Shown one piece after another: positions 48,425 through 57,532 of a stretch of DNA of 64,000 bases. Origin of the DNA: a virus. The notes beneath the pieces are model-generated. The model did no database searches. It had not been told where the DNA came from and saw nothing but the letters and a program-made list of their open reading frames with translations. The position numbers and the translations under genes were made by a program. How positions within the stretch are numbered: the stretch's first letter is position 1; the number at the start of each line of letters is the position of its first letter. The DNA is taken from positions 1 through 64,000 of the IMG/VR virus record IMGVR_UViG_3300020186_000396; one strand, given 5' to 3'.

Positions 48425-49005
48425 ACACGGTCATAACTGAAAAAACAGCTACTGGAGATATTTCATACGATGTATTTTCAAAGTTAACGAACGACCGAAT
48501 TATATTCCTATCGGATTATATTGATGATGAGGTTGCTACAGATATTGTAGCGACCTTGTTGTATTTGGATAGCGTAGATCATACTGCCCAAATATCTATT
48601 TATCTTAATTCTGAAGGTGGCGATATTAGAAGTGTTTTCATGGTTTACGATGTTATCCAACTTTTGCGAGCACCAATTCAGACCATCTGTTTAGGTTCTG
48701 CTACGTTTGCGTCTGCAATCATTCTAGCTGCCGGTACTAAGGGCCTGCGTAGTGCTACAAAAAGTTCTGTCATATGCGTTAGTCAATTATCTTCTGACGG
48801 AGTAACGTACGGTGATATGACTGGAATCAGAATATCTTTCGAGCAGATGAAGAAAGATAATAAGAAATTGATTGATATCATAGCTAAGCTTACCGGCAAA
48901 ACCGCTGCTAAGGTCACTAAAGACTGTGAACGAAAATTATTTATGACTCCATTGCAAGCCAAAAAATACGGTATCATCGACCGTGTGTTGGAATGGAATA
49001 AATGA
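48421..49005 (+). CDS. ClpP-like protein, catalytic triad lost (ClpR-like)
   Basis: 194 residues from TTG 48421, which overlaps the previous stop. The ClpP fold is clear: DRIIFLSDYIDDEVA, IYLNSEGGDIRS, APIQTICLGSATFASAIILAAG and MTPLQAKKYGIIDRVL. Compared with ClpP, Ser of QAASMG is Phe, His of IMIHQ is Ser (ICVSQL), and the third-residue Asp is Lys (ERKLF). All three catalytic positions are changed, so it should have no peptidase activity. It lies directly before an intact ClpP gene and probably forms mixed rings with it. Confidence 0.88.
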   Translation: MNTVITEKTATGDISYDVFSKLTNDRIIFLSDYIDDEVATDIVATLLYLDSVDHTAQISIYLNSEGGDIRSVFMVYDVIQLLRAPIQTICLGSATFASAIILAAGTKGLRSATKSSVICVSQLSSDGVTYGDMTGIRISFEQMKKDNKKLIDIIAKLTGKTAAKVTKDCERKLFMTPLQAKKYGIIDRVLEWNK

Positions 49006-49598
49006 TTAAAAAACCGATAAAGAAAATGCAAGACCTAGAAGGGCTGAACTCATCATCTAGAAATCTAGAAATCTATTCAAGGTTAGCTAAGGATCGAATT
49101 ATATTTCTAACAGAGGATGTTACAAAAGAAACAGGAAGTTCTCTTTCAGCTTTGCTTTTGTATTATGACTCAGAGAATCACGATAAAGATATAAAAATTT
49201 ACATCAACTGCAATGGTGGTGATGCTACAGCTTTATCTAATATCTATGACGTCATGCAAATGATAACTGCACCTATACAAACCGTATGTCTTGGTAAAGC
49301 TTATTCGGCTGCTGCTATTTTGCTTGCAGCTGGCGCTCCAGGTAAAAGGTTTGCCACGAAGCATTCTGATATTATGATTCACGGAATACAAGCTCAGTTT
49401 CCGTTTACCGATAATGCAGATAAGATCGATTCAGAAATCGAAATGAAGATGCTTCAAGATCATAACGATATGATTATGAAGATCCTTGCCAAGCATACAA
49501 AGAAAACGTTCAAGCAGGTTGCTAAGGACTGTGAACGAGATTTGTACATGGATGCCAAAGAGGCATTTGATTATGGGATGATCGACGGTGTGTTATGA
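49002..49598 (+). CDS. clpP: ClpP-like serine protease, triad intact
   Basis: 198 residues, ATGA overlap with the previous gene. DRIIFLTEDVTKE, IYINCNGGDATA, CLGKAYSAAAILLAAG with the catalytic Ser, SDIMIHGIQAQ with His, and DCERDLYMDAKEAFDYGMID with Asp are all present. It lacks a long propeptide. ClpP works with a Clp ATPase; none is seen in the window, so it may use the host's ClpX or ClpA. Phage ClpP-like proteins also act as head maturation proteases, but no capsid gene lies nearby. Confidence 0.9.
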   Translation: MIKKPIKKMQDLEGLNSSSRNLEIYSRLAKDRIIFLTEDVTKETGSSLSALLLYYDSENHDKDIKIYINCNGGDATALSNIYDVMQMITAPIQTVCLGKAYSAAAILLAAGAPGKRFATKHSDIMIHGIQAQFPFTDNADKIDSEIEMKMLQDHNDMIMKILAKHTKKTFKQVAKDCERDLYMDAKEAFDYGMIDGVL

Positions 49599-49954
49599 AC
49601 GATGATGAAAGTAGACAAGCAAAAGTTATAAACGTTTTACGGTCTCAGTTAGATCAAATGACCGAAAAATATAACAATGAGCGCCTTCGTGCTCTTCGGG
49701 CCGATAAGCATCTTAATGATGTCGATCGTATTGCACTGAGAGCGGAGCGACTTCTTCAGAGTTACGCTTGGTGTAAGCTTGCCAAGAAGCAAACTCCAGA
49801 TAAGGCTTATTCAAATAGAGAGCCAAGAACGTACGATCAAGAACAGGCTGACGCTTTAGCTAAAAAGATTCATGTAGTAATTTCCCATCGTTCAGATGTA
49901 GTAGACGAGGAGGGAAATGATGTTTGGTTGGGATCACGTACTAAAAGCCGTTGA
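49595..49954 (+). CDS. Unknown coiled-coil protein
   Basis: 119 residues, ATGA overlap with clpP. Residues 8-55 are a charged coiled coil (VINVLRSQLDQMTEKYNNER, ADKHLNDVDRIAL). The C-terminal part has RTYDQEQADALAKKIHVV. Unknown function, perhaps part of the Clp-DksA transcription unit. Confidence 0.55.
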   Translation: MNDDESRQAKVINVLRSQLDQMTEKYNNERLRALRADKHLNDVDRIALRAERLLQSYAWCKLAKKQTPDKAYSNREPRTYDQEQADALAKKIHVVISHRSDVVDEEGNDVWLGSRTKSR

Positions 49955-50192
49955 TTTTGTTTTACGTCGAAAAACTATACTAATACCGATTACTATCGAA
50001 GACACCGATAGTGCTGCCGAAATAGTTTCTGCTAAAACCATTCTAATGGCAAGACCCGATGAATCACTTTCTTCTGCTGCTAAAAGAAACGTTGATGAAA
50101 TTATACGCTTGGATCGCGAGGTCCGACAAATGCGATACGAAATTTTTGAACTCAAAAGAACCAGAACGAAGAAGAATAAGATCGGTCGCTGA
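49917..50192 (+). CDS. Small unknown protein with basic end
   Basis: 91 residues from ATG 49917 (or 49920). Membrane-like or beta-rich start (KAVDFVLRRKTILIPITIED), then a helical coiled-coil tail with LDREVRQMRYEIFELKR and a basic end. Overlaps the previous gene by 38 bases. Unknown function. Confidence 0.5.
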   Translation: MMFGWDHVLKAVDFVLRRKTILIPITIEDTDSAAEIVSAKTILMARPDESLSSAAKRNVDEIIRLDREVRQMRYEIFELKRTRTKKNKIGR

Positions 50193-50351
50193 TCCTTATC
50201 GTTCGGCTATGCCGGTTCATAATGACGCACAACATTATTGTACTGTTATGTAGAGGTTAATCATCACGAACCTGCGCCGATGTTCAATAAGTTGTATTCG
50301 CCGTGCCCGTATGGCGCGCCTCGCCCAGGCCCGTTGTGTATCGAGTGTTAT

Positions 50352-50519
50352 CATTCTCCAAAAAGAATACCCTCCCTTTAGGGGGATGAATTTTTGTTCA
50401 GAAAAATATAATGCGTTATATAGAGTAGCAATGGGGCTCGGGACGAGCCTTGCGATATCCGGCGAAATAAATTCGCCGGATACTTTCAGAAGCCTTGCCC
50501 TTTAGGGCGAGGTAGTTCA
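50352..50519 (+). mobile_element. Miniature tnpB-family element, copy F (168 bp)
   Basis: Abuts TTAT (50348-50351). The left end runs to the tnpB start codon, then the junction ATG-GGGCTCGGG to the last 85 bases. Same deletion as copy D. The left hairpin has lost a few bases (CCTCCCTTTAGGGG). The short frame from its ATG encodes the TnpB C-terminal end (LAISGEINSPDTFRSLAL). Downstream lies the gene at 50551. Confidence 0.88.
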
Positions 50520-50537
50520 CAGACGCTATCAATAAAC

Positions 50538-50543
50538 TATAAT
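50538..50543 (+). promoter_or_regulatory. TATAAT box 13 nt before start of 50551 gene
   Basis: TATAAT at 50538-50543, then AGTATTG and ATG 50551. No Shine-Dalgarno. Element F has been inserted immediately upstream. Confidence 0.4.
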
Positions 50544-50550
50544 AGTATTG

Positions 50551-51897
50551 ATGCCGCCTCCAACTAAAAAGCGCCCAAGAAAGCCAAATAAGAACAAGGA
50601 TATTGAGGCTCTCCTTCAATTGAAGGATAGAACAAATGTTCAAACATCGATGTTCATCTGGGATCTTATTGCTCTGAAGAAGGGTTTGAATGGTCGCGGT
50701 GACGTAGATCATCGCCTTCCACCATCACGAATTCATCAAAAACTGGATGCCAGCATTACCAGCCTCATCAGCAAGCTCACTGGTCAGTATAGAGATCTCG
50801 CGCAAAATTCTTTACAAATTGTAAAACAGCAAGAGCAGCTGGCGGACACACTTTCTAAGAAAAAATCTGAGAAAAATAAAAACCAGACAGAGCCTCAAGC
50901 AGCTCCAGTGTCTACTCCGGCGGGCCCATCTTCTATGTTCGGTAATTTGGCTCCGGAACAAAAATCCGCGTCCGAGAACGTTGAATTTGTTACCGAGGCG
51001 ACCAATCCATTTTCTCGTAGTTGGTACCGCATGAAGGCGCCTTTTACTTCATCGCCAGGTGCGCGTTTACTTGAAGGTATTCTTTTTCGCCTTCTTGACC
51101 TGAAAAATGAAACGGAAGAGATGCAAGACGCCTGCGTCTCTACCAGCGCAAACGATGTTAATCGCCTGGTACAATCCAAAGAAAATTTCAATTATCATTT
51201 AGCTGCCGTTAACAAACAATATCTTCAGTATGCTAAAGAAACTGGGCAAACACCAAGCGGCGAAAATTTAGGCAACGAGTACGGGGCTATTCAATCTAAG
51301 TTTGACAATTACATGGCAGAGTTCCTGATTGCAAACTCTATAGCTGGTATCAGCGGCTCGTTCAAGCATAGGTTTAAAGAGTTAGCAACCGTTTTTAAGA
51401 GTTCTCAAAATGATACTGATAGAAACGATATCCTCCAAAAAATGGATATCGTATACAAACAGCTTATAGCTTACATTAGATCTGAATTTCAGCTCAGTGT
51501 AAATAAGCCTTGGTCGACCATTAAAGAAGTTTACAGTTTAGGCCCAGTACCAATTCCTAAAGATATGGGAATGGCTAGTGATCCGGTATTAACTGGAAAC
51601 GAAGATCAACTACAAACTCTTGCACATAATATTTTAAGTCGTCTTTTGAAAAAGAAAAGAATGGAACTTCCATTCTCTGACGCGAACGCTGGTATAAGAT
51701 TGAAAGTTTTTCAGGTGCTAACAACTACAAGAAAATTGATCATTGACGTGATGAATAAGATTGAAAAGGGAGAACCAGAAACGCTTGGAAATTATATTCA
51801 ACAGTTGAAATCCAAGAACGACGAGATAACCCGTTTAGTGACTACTCTTGCGGAATCAGTATCAAAAATTAATGTAAAAGAAAAGAAGAAAAAATGA
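50551..51897 (+). CDS. Large unknown helical protein
   Basis: 448 residues from ATG 50551; a TTG at 50548 is in frame. Basic, Pro/Lys-rich N terminus (PPPTKKRPRKPNKNKDIEAL), long helices, a disordered segment near 110-150 (Gln, Ala, Pro, Ser), and a lysine-rich end (KEKKKK). Could be a structural or scaffolding protein, but no family is recognised. Its stop overlaps the next gene by ATGA. Confidence 0.55.
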   Translation: MPPPTKKRPRKPNKNKDIEALLQLKDRTNVQTSMFIWDLIALKKGLNGRGDVDHRLPPSRIHQKLDASITSLISKLTGQYRDLAQNSLQIVKQQEQLADTLSKKKSEKNKNQTEPQAAPVSTPAGPSSMFGNLAPEQKSASENVEFVTEATNPFSRSWYRMKAPFTSSPGARLLEGILFRLLDLKNETEEMQDACVSTSANDVNRLVQSKENFNYHLAAVNKQYLQYAKETGQTPSGENLGNEYGAIQSKFDNYMAEFLIANSIAGISGSFKHRFKELATVFKSSQNDTDRNDILQKMDIVYKQLIAYIRSEFQLSVNKPWSTIKEVYSLGPVPIPKDMGMASDPVLTGNEDQLQTLAHNILSRLLKKKRMELPFSDANAGIRLKVFQVLTTTRKLIIDVMNKIEKGEPETLGNYIQQLKSKNDEITRLVTTLAESVSKINVKEKKKK

Positions 51898-52085
51898 TTC
51901 TATCGCAGGATCCATTAGTTCTAAGGTCACGATTCATAGCGTCACTTCCTAATGATCCTGATATGAGATTAAAGTTCAATGACAAACTCATCACTGTGTT
52001 TGTTACTAGTCAAGAAAAGGCTAAATTGATACCATCTATTTTTGATAATTTCGTAGTTAGAGTAATTTGCATATTAGGCCACTGA
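51894..52085 (+). CDS. Small unknown protein
   Basis: 63 residues, ATGA overlap. FIASLPNDPDMRLKFNDKLI, followed by VFVTSQEKAKLIPSIFDNF, gives a small alpha/beta pattern. The stop overlaps the next ATG (TGATG). Unknown. Confidence 0.5.
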   Translation: MILSQDPLVLRSRFIASLPNDPDMRLKFNDKLITVFVTSQEKAKLIPSIFDNFVVRVICILGH

Positions 52086-52474
52086 TGAATTTACTTGTTA
52101 TCGGAGAACGAACATTTCCAACTATACTTGCTATCACACCGATGGAACAAGCTCAAGGGTTAATGTATGTTAAAGCTAATCCTCCGATCATGTCGTTTGT
52201 ATATGATGAACCAGAAATGAATAAGATCTGGATGAAGAATACCTTTGTTCCTCTTGATGTCATCTTCTGTAGGGCCGGTAAGATCGTTGCAATCTCCAGA
52301 GGAGAACCGCACTCTGAGGATCTGTTCGGTCCCGACTATCCAACGGATCTGATAGTAGAGATGCCTGAAGGAAGTGTGGAAAAGTACGATATCTGCATCG
52401 GAAACGACGTAAGACTTAAGTACGACGTCGCTAGTTTCGGCAAAAAGCTGTCCGCAAGATATCTATTGACGTAG
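52085..52474 (+). CDS. DUF192 family protein
   Basis: 129 residues from ATG 52085 (MNLLVIGERTF); the frame is open a little upstream. EQAQGLMYVK, IWMKNTFVPLDVIFCRAGKI and VEMPEGSVEKYDICIGNDV are the conserved parts of DUF192 (UPF0127), whose members are small beta-barrels of unknown role, often secreted. There is no signal peptide here, so the phage copy is probably cytoplasmic or in the virion. Confidence 0.85.
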   Translation: MNLLVIGERTFPTILAITPMEQAQGLMYVKANPPIMSFVYDEPEMNKIWMKNTFVPLDVIFCRAGKIVAISRGEPHSEDLFGPDYPTDLIVEMPEGSVEKYDICIGNDVRLKYDVASFGKKLSARYLLT

Positions 52475-52532
52475 CAAATTCTTTGAACTTCTTAGGGGTT
52501 GCGTGAAGTCAGATAGCTGTTAGGTTAGAGTC

Positions 52533-53585
52533 ATGCTCGATAGCGACTCCCTGATTGAAGCGGTCTCCAAAAACACTCCCGAGATTGAGGTCCTTAATCG
52601 CATTCTCTTCGGTTTAAAGATCCGCGCTAAGTGTACGGCTTATCGCCGCTGCCGCAACATCGACCTATATGACATCGTTCTTGGTGATGGCGCCCGAGTG
52701 CGTCAGATTGAGCGCTTCACACAGGAGATCGGTCTTAGCCTTCGTGCCAAGGCTCCGCCGATCGTTCGCCTCCTCCTTCAGGAGGGTATCGTTCGTCTTC
52801 AGGTGATCGCGACCGAGCCTGAGATCGTCGACTTTTGTGCTCGACGCAATGCGCTGCCTATGCCGAAGGCGTCTCTTCCATTCTATCTTGGAGAGACGCT
52901 CGACGACGGACCGCTTTGGCTCGACGTGCATACAGCACCGCACATTTTAGTTGCTGGAACTTCCGGTTCGGGCAAGAGCACGATCCTGCATTCTATCATC
53001 GGTAATGCGTTGTCGAATGATAACGTAGACATCTATCTGATGGATACGAAGAACATCGAATTCTCTTCGTACGCTGATCTCGAACGATATAACATCAATA
53101 TCGATACGACGTATCAGGAGTGCCTGGAAACTCTCCAGAAGGTGTACCTCCAGATGGAGGAGACGTACGTGATGATGCGCGTGAACGGATTGCCTAGCAA
53201 TTACTTTGCCAATGCAAACTGTAAACATTCGTACAAGTTAATTGTGATTGATGAATTTGCTGATTTAATCATGCAGGATAACAACGACGAGCTTCACGAT
53301 TTGGTTTGCAAGATTGCTCAGAAAGGCCGCGCCGCTGGAATTCATTTTGTGCTTGCTACACAACGTCCTTCTGTCGAGATCCTGCGTGGTACAATCAAAG
53401 CTAACTTCCCCACTCGCATTTCCTGCCGAGTTGCGTCTCGCGTAGATTCCAATGTTATTATCGACAGCCCCCAAGCTCACGCTCTACTTGGCAAAGGTGA
53501 TGCGCTGATTAAGTCAGCTACGCATGACCTTGTTAGATTTCAGGCGGCGTACGCGACTGCCGAAGCAAATATCGAGAACACATGA
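52533..53585 (+). CDS. FtsK/SpoIIIE-like DNA translocase
   Basis: 350 residues. After an N-terminal domain (1-130), PHILVAGTSGSGKSTILHSI gives Walker A. KLIVIDEFADLIM is Walker B, and GIHFVLATQRPS with IKANFPTRISCRVASRVDS and LLGKGDAL are typical FtsK segments. It lacks the long membrane and gamma regions, so it is a compact motor. FtsK-type motors pump DNA; in phages they may act in DNA segregation or packaging. The GC-rich start contrasts with its neighbours. Overlaps the next gene by ATGA. Confidence 0.9.
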   Translation: MLDSDSLIEAVSKNTPEIEVLNRILFGLKIRAKCTAYRRCRNIDLYDIVLGDGARVRQIERFTQEIGLSLRAKAPPIVRLLLQEGIVRLQVIATEPEIVDFCARRNALPMPKASLPFYLGETLDDGPLWLDVHTAPHILVAGTSGSGKSTILHSIIGNALSNDNVDIYLMDTKNIEFSSYADLERYNINIDTTYQECLETLQKVYLQMEETYVMMRVNGLPSNYFANANCKHSYKLIVIDEFADLIMQDNNDELHDLVCKIAQKGRAAGIHFVLATQRPSVEILRGTIKANFPTRISCRVASRVDSNVIIDSPQAHALLGKGDALIKSATHDLVRFQAAYATAEANIENT

Positions 53586-55051
53586 AAGATGTAGTCGAAA
53601 AACTAAAAGCCAAAGGTAATTTAGTAAATTACAATGATATCGACGCGGTCATTGTTCGTTTTCTAGAAGTTAGAAGCGATACCGTTTCTTTTTTCTGTCG
53701 TAAAGCTTACAATGATGTGAATCCTGTTTCCCTTGCGGCATTCAAGGAGGTTCTCAAAGAGGACCTCCGTAATGCTCTCATTTCGTTTATCAACGCAGGC
53801 CATGGCATTACGCCGGATGGCGTGCGCAGCTATTTGTCGCTGTGCGTCAAAAGCGCCGCGACCAAGGCAGCTTCCGAAAACAAACGGACAATTCACATTT
53901 GTCCGGGATGTAAATACCTTGGGCGAACTCAATCGGTTGAATACAGAGATAAGTTTTTCATCTGCCATACTTGCCAATCGGATTTGGTATCTGGTGAAGA
54001 CAAACAACGTCTGAATATGTACAAGACGTTTTCGGTTCATTCCAAAAAGGGATACCGATGTTTGGATTGCGATCGGTTTATTCCGCAATCGCAAGAAGGC
54101 ATCACTGTTGTTACATGCCCGTATCCCGATTGTATCTACACTGGAAAAAGCTCTGAACTTGAGCCGATGAGGCATCCTTCTATCAAGGGATCTGCTGATT
54201 CGATGGAATCGCTTTGTCTTGATTCTCCAGCGATGGGCGGAGGTCAGGACAACTCCTCGATCATGAAGGACTTGTTAACCGACTCTGGCGCCCGCTCTGG
54301 CTCACGCGGCGAACGAATGGGCCAGACTTACGCGCTGAAAGACAGCGTTGTAAGCAGCTCTATGCAGGTGAAAGAAGATATTCAAACTCAGATGAATATC
54401 CTTCTCAAAACGATCGCCGATCAGAAGAGCGCTCTTGCGTATCGTAGTAATGACTCGACTCTTCTTCTGAAGACACTGATGTACAACGCGTACGAAAACA
54501 TCATTGCGGCTAACCCCGAAGAGATGATTGCGTATCTCGTGCATGAGAACCGCAATGGTGGTTTTCAGCATAAGATTTTTCAAGAATTCATCAGCCTGCT
54601 CGACAAGAGTTTACCGTTCAAATTCGTTAAGAACGGAAAGCATTTCGAAATCAAGACGTTACTTGATCCGAGCCTATGTATTTTCCCGGGTGAAAGCGTT
54701 TTCACTACGGAGGTTACGAACGAAGCGATCATAGAAAACAAAACTGAAGAGCTATACGTGGGAGCCAGAAAGGGTTTCTACTGCAAGTCGTATTACATTG
54801 GTAAGCTGCTTGATGTAAAGATCGCCGCTACCGATGAAGATGTGACGAAGCACGTTAAAGAATACACATTCTTTCGCATTATGTTGAACAAGGGTGCCGT
54901 TCCGACAGGAACCAGCGTTCGTGTCCGGCATTTACGCGTTCCTCCGCACTATCAGATGGGTGGGATGGTTCACCTCAATCGTATTCGGCGCAACATCGTT
55001 GACAAGGTTTTCCTGACTCTGAACGGCAAGAAGAGGGAGCCGAAGCGATGA
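53582..55051 (+). CDS. Large unknown protein with two zinc ribbons
   Basis: 489 residues. A helical first 120 residues are followed by CPGCKYLG...CHTC and CLDCDRF...CPYPDC zinc pairs (about 128-205), then a Ser/Gly-rich link and a C-terminal domain with FFRIMLNKGAVPTGTSVRVR. Zinc ribbons suggest nucleic-acid or RNA-polymerase contact. Co-transcribed with the FtsK-like gene. No family recognised, and it could be a replication or transcription factor. Confidence 0.6.
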   Translation: MKDVVEKLKAKGNLVNYNDIDAVIVRFLEVRSDTVSFFCRKAYNDVNPVSLAAFKEVLKEDLRNALISFINAGHGITPDGVRSYLSLCVKSAATKAASENKRTIHICPGCKYLGRTQSVEYRDKFFICHTCQSDLVSGEDKQRLNMYKTFSVHSKKGYRCLDCDRFIPQSQEGITVVTCPYPDCIYTGKSSELEPMRHPSIKGSADSMESLCLDSPAMGGGQDNSSIMKDLLTDSGARSGSRGERMGQTYALKDSVVSSSMQVKEDIQTQMNILLKTIADQKSALAYRSNDSTLLLKTLMYNAYENIIAANPEEMIAYLVHENRNGGFQHKIFQEFISLLDKSLPFKFVKNGKHFEIKTLLDPSLCIFPGESVFTTEVTNEAIIENKTEELYVGARKGFYCKSYYIGKLLDVKIAATDEDVTKHVKEYTFFRIMLNKGAVPTGTSVRVRHLRVPPHYQMGGMVHLNRIRRNIVDKVFLTLNGKKREPKR

Positions 55052-55278
55052 GCGCATTTACGAATGAACTTCTGAAAAAAGCAAACCTCGAACTAGCTAA
55101 GCTAAAAGATGTTTTAGCAGACCACGGTATTAATCATTGCTTTTGCGGAGAGTATGAAAAATCTAGTGAACTCGATGAGGATGGTGAACCGGAACGCAGC
55201 GAGTTTGATAGAGGTTGGGTAAAGTATTTCCATCCAAAATGCTATAAAGCTAATGGCGGTATTAAACCTAAAGATTGA
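55048..55278 (+). CDS. Small protein with Cys/His zinc site
   Basis: 76 residues, ATGA overlap. INHCFCGEYEKSS followed by WVKYFHPKCYKANGG gives CxC, His and Cys ligands for zinc. Helical first half. Its end overlaps the opposite-strand gene by 37 bases. Unknown function. Confidence 0.55.
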   Translation: MSAFTNELLKKANLELAKLKDVLADHGINHCFCGEYEKSSELDEDGEPERSEFDRGWVKYFHPKCYKANGGIKPKD

Positions 55279-55673
55279 GGTGCCATTGCCGTTTTAGTTT
55301 GTGTTACGAGATACTGGTAATTATCTGACAGTTCCTCAAACAGTCGCCATTTGCGACTGATGAGTGTGTAGCATCGATAATAAGAAGATCTCGCTAACGT
55401 GTGATAATAGTCTTCAGACGCCCCATTCAGGGAGGCGGGGAACATGCTTTCTGAAAAGAAAAGCCAGTCCCCTATGTTCTGGAAGCCCGAGAAGTCCTGA
55501 CGCTCCCTCGCTTCGGCGTAGAGGAGCGTCACGCTTTCTTGTGAAAAGTCAAACTCGGCAGACGTGTATCTTTTAAAGATGCTCGTAATATAGGCTTTCG
55601 TGTCGTTCTGGCACGAAACGGTCTCTAGTTTTTGGTTAAGAAAGTCTAATAGATTTATTTTTGTAATGAGCAT
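55242..55673 (-). CDS. Unknown protein on minus strand
   Basis: 143 residues from ATG 55673. FQNIGDWLFFSESMFPASLN, EDYYHTLARSSYYRCY resembles a widespread bacterial family of unknown function in which a GDxxLFxxGxFxxSL segment precedes a DYY..MG..AY motif. That, and the protein-like base pattern, support it although it is alone on its strand here. Function unknown. Confidence 0.6.
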   Translation of the reverse strand: MLITKINLLDFLNQKLETVSCQNDTKAYITSIFKRYTSAEFDFSQESVTLLYAEARERQDFSGFQNIGDWLFFSESMFPASLNGASEDYYHTLARSSYYRCYTLISRKWRLFEELSDNYQYLVTQTKTAMAPQSLGLIPPLAL

Positions 55674-55757
55674 GGCGTAAGTTGTCGAGTAGGAAATTGT
55701 GGGAGCCAGCTTTATCGTTCGACATTAATATACATTAATAATGCAAGGACCAACGCT

Positions 55758-57497
55758 ATGAAAACTTTAGTAATTGTGGAATCGCCAGCAAAAGGTAAAA
55801 CGATTTCCAAATACCTCGGCCCTGATTATACAGTCATCGCTTGTTATGGTCACGTCGTTGACCTTGCTAAAGGTGGGAAGTTCGGTATCGGTGTAGATTT
55901 ACTAAATAATCTAGCTCCTCGATACATGATTATGGATGATAAGAAAGAAGTTTTCGACAAGATCGTTAACGCTAGTGAGACATGCGATCAGATTTATCTC
56001 GCATCCGACCCTGATCGTGAAGGTGAAGCTATTGCTCAGCATTTGTTCACGCGTTTGGCGTCGACTGGAAAACCAATTAAGCGTATTGCATTCCATGAAA
56101 TAACAAAGACCGAAATCCTTAAAGCCGTTGCAGCGCCACGTGACATCGATTTGAAATTGTTTAAGGCACAGCAGGCTCGCCGCATTCTTGATCGCCTCGT
56201 TGGATTTATGGTGTCGCCATTTTTGATGAACGTGTTCGGTCAGACCATGTCAGCCGGGCGAGTTCAATCAGTAGCGGTTCGCATGATTGCCGATCGTGAA
56301 ATCGCAATAAAGAATTTCGTGCCGGTTGAGTTTTGGAATGTATTTGCAGACCTGACCACACCAGCTGGCGAAAAGATGCGCGTCAAGTATGCCACGGCAT
56401 TAGGTAACAAGGCCGATACCGATGCGGTCCTGGCAAAGCTTACAGGGCATCCGTTTGTGGTCAGCGCTGTCATTCGCAAGCCTAAGAAGGAAAGTCCACC
56501 GCCACCGCTGACAACCCTAATGATGCAACAGATCATGTCTAAGAAACATGGGTTCAGCGCCGAACAAACGATGCAGGCTGCACAAGCGTGTTATGAAAGC
56601 GGGTATACGACTTACATTAGAACCGACTCTGTTAGACTCGGCGACGATGCTGTAAAATCCATTCGACAATACATCAAAACAACCGGATACTCGCTACCAG
56701 CCAAGGCTATAGTTTATGAGTGCAAGACTACCGCCGCTGACAGCCATGAAGCTATTCGTTGTACGAACGTCAACACTGATCCGGCAACGTGCATGCTTAC
56801 CGGTAACGATAAAATTCTGTACGACGTAATCTGGAGATATTCCGTGGCTTGCCAAATGGAACAGGCCGTGTTCGATACGATGGAAGTACAAGTTACTTGT
56901 AATGGCGAACTGTTTAAGATTACTGGTAAAACACTTTCTACTAAAGGATTTTTCGAAGTCCTAGGCCTTCCTCCGAAGGATAAGTTCGATATTCCTAACC
57001 TTAATAAAGGCGATTCATTTACCTTGAATAAGGTCGTGCCAGAACAAAAAGCAACTCAGCATCCGCCTCGTTTTACAGAAGCTAACTTGATCAAAGAGCT
57101 TGATGCAAGACAGATCGGCCGCTCATCTACGATGGCAACTATTCTGAAAAACATCAACGCTCGCAATTACGTTGTCAAGAATGGTAATACGTATCATCCG
57201 ACCGACCTAGGACTTCAAGTAACGGCAATGCTAAACAAATCGTTTGGATTTGTTAATTTTGATTACTCAGCCGCTATGGAAGCTAATCTTGATAAGATTG
57301 CGGCCGGTGAAGCCGATTACGATACTGTTATGACTGAGTTCTTTTCTTTATTCTCTAAAGAATTGAAGTCAGCAATAAACGGCGAGAATAAGATATGTTG
57401 TGAACGGTGTAATGGAATAATGGTAGAGCGTGATGGTTCTCGCGGTAAATTCCTATCATGTGCAGGTTGCAGAAACAGTCAGAACATTGCGGCGTGA
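55758..57497 (+). CDS. topA: DNA topoisomerase I (type IA)
   Basis: 579 residues, short for bacterial TopA (about 700-860) because only one zinc finger is kept. TOPRIM: VIVESPAKGKTISKYL and DPDREGEAIAQ. AQQARRILDRLVGFMVSP and SAGRVQSVAVRMI form the gate domains. SGYTTYIRTDSVRL carries the active Tyr. FTEANLIKELDARQIGRSST and a C-terminal CCERCNGIM...CAGC finger follow. It relaxes negative supercoils. A TATA box lies at 55729, although here the start (55758) is farther than in the other cases. Confidence 0.95.
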   Translation: MKTLVIVESPAKGKTISKYLGPDYTVIACYGHVVDLAKGGKFGIGVDLLNNLAPRYMIMDDKKEVFDKIVNASETCDQIYLASDPDREGEAIAQHLFTRLASTGKPIKRIAFHEITKTEILKAVAAPRDIDLKLFKAQQARRILDRLVGFMVSPFLMNVFGQTMSAGRVQSVAVRMIADREIAIKNFVPVEFWNVFADLTTPAGEKMRVKYATALGNKADTDAVLAKLTGHPFVVSAVIRKPKKESPPPPLTTLMMQQIMSKKHGFSAEQTMQAAQACYESGYTTYIRTDSVRLGDDAVKSIRQYIKTTGYSLPAKAIVYECKTTAADSHEAIRCTNVNTDPATCMLTGNDKILYDVIWRYSVACQMEQAVFDTMEVQVTCNGELFKITGKTLSTKGFFEVLGLPPKDKFDIPNLNKGDSFTLNKVVPEQKATQHPPRFTEANLIKELDARQIGRSSTMATILKNINARNYVVKNGNTYHPTDLGLQVTAMLNKSFGFVNFDYSAAMEANLDKIAAGEADYDTVMTEFFSLFSKELKSAINGENKICCERCNGIMVERDGSRGKFLSCAGCRNSQNIAA

Positions 57498-57532
57498 CGA
57501 TATAGATCATCCTGTAAGGATGGGTATGTAAG

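Larger units (their letters stand above)
50280..50567 (+). pseudogene. Short ORF interrupted by element copy F
   Basis: ATG 50280 opens MFNKLYSPCPYGAPRPGPL and CIECY, then hits the element. Removing 50352-50519 joins TTAT to CAGACG and continues QTLSINYNSIDAASN to TAA at 50567, a 39-residue ORF with four Cys that could bind zinc. The reading through is suggestive but the ORF is short and overlaps the next gene start, so it may be chance. The rest of 50193-50351 shows no other feature. Confidence 0.35.

Noticed and set aside
48421-49598. ClpP pair as phage head-maturation protease
   Set aside because: No portal or capsid gene is adjacent, and one copy lacks its triad; cytoplasmic ClpP/ClpR-type use fits better, though not proven.
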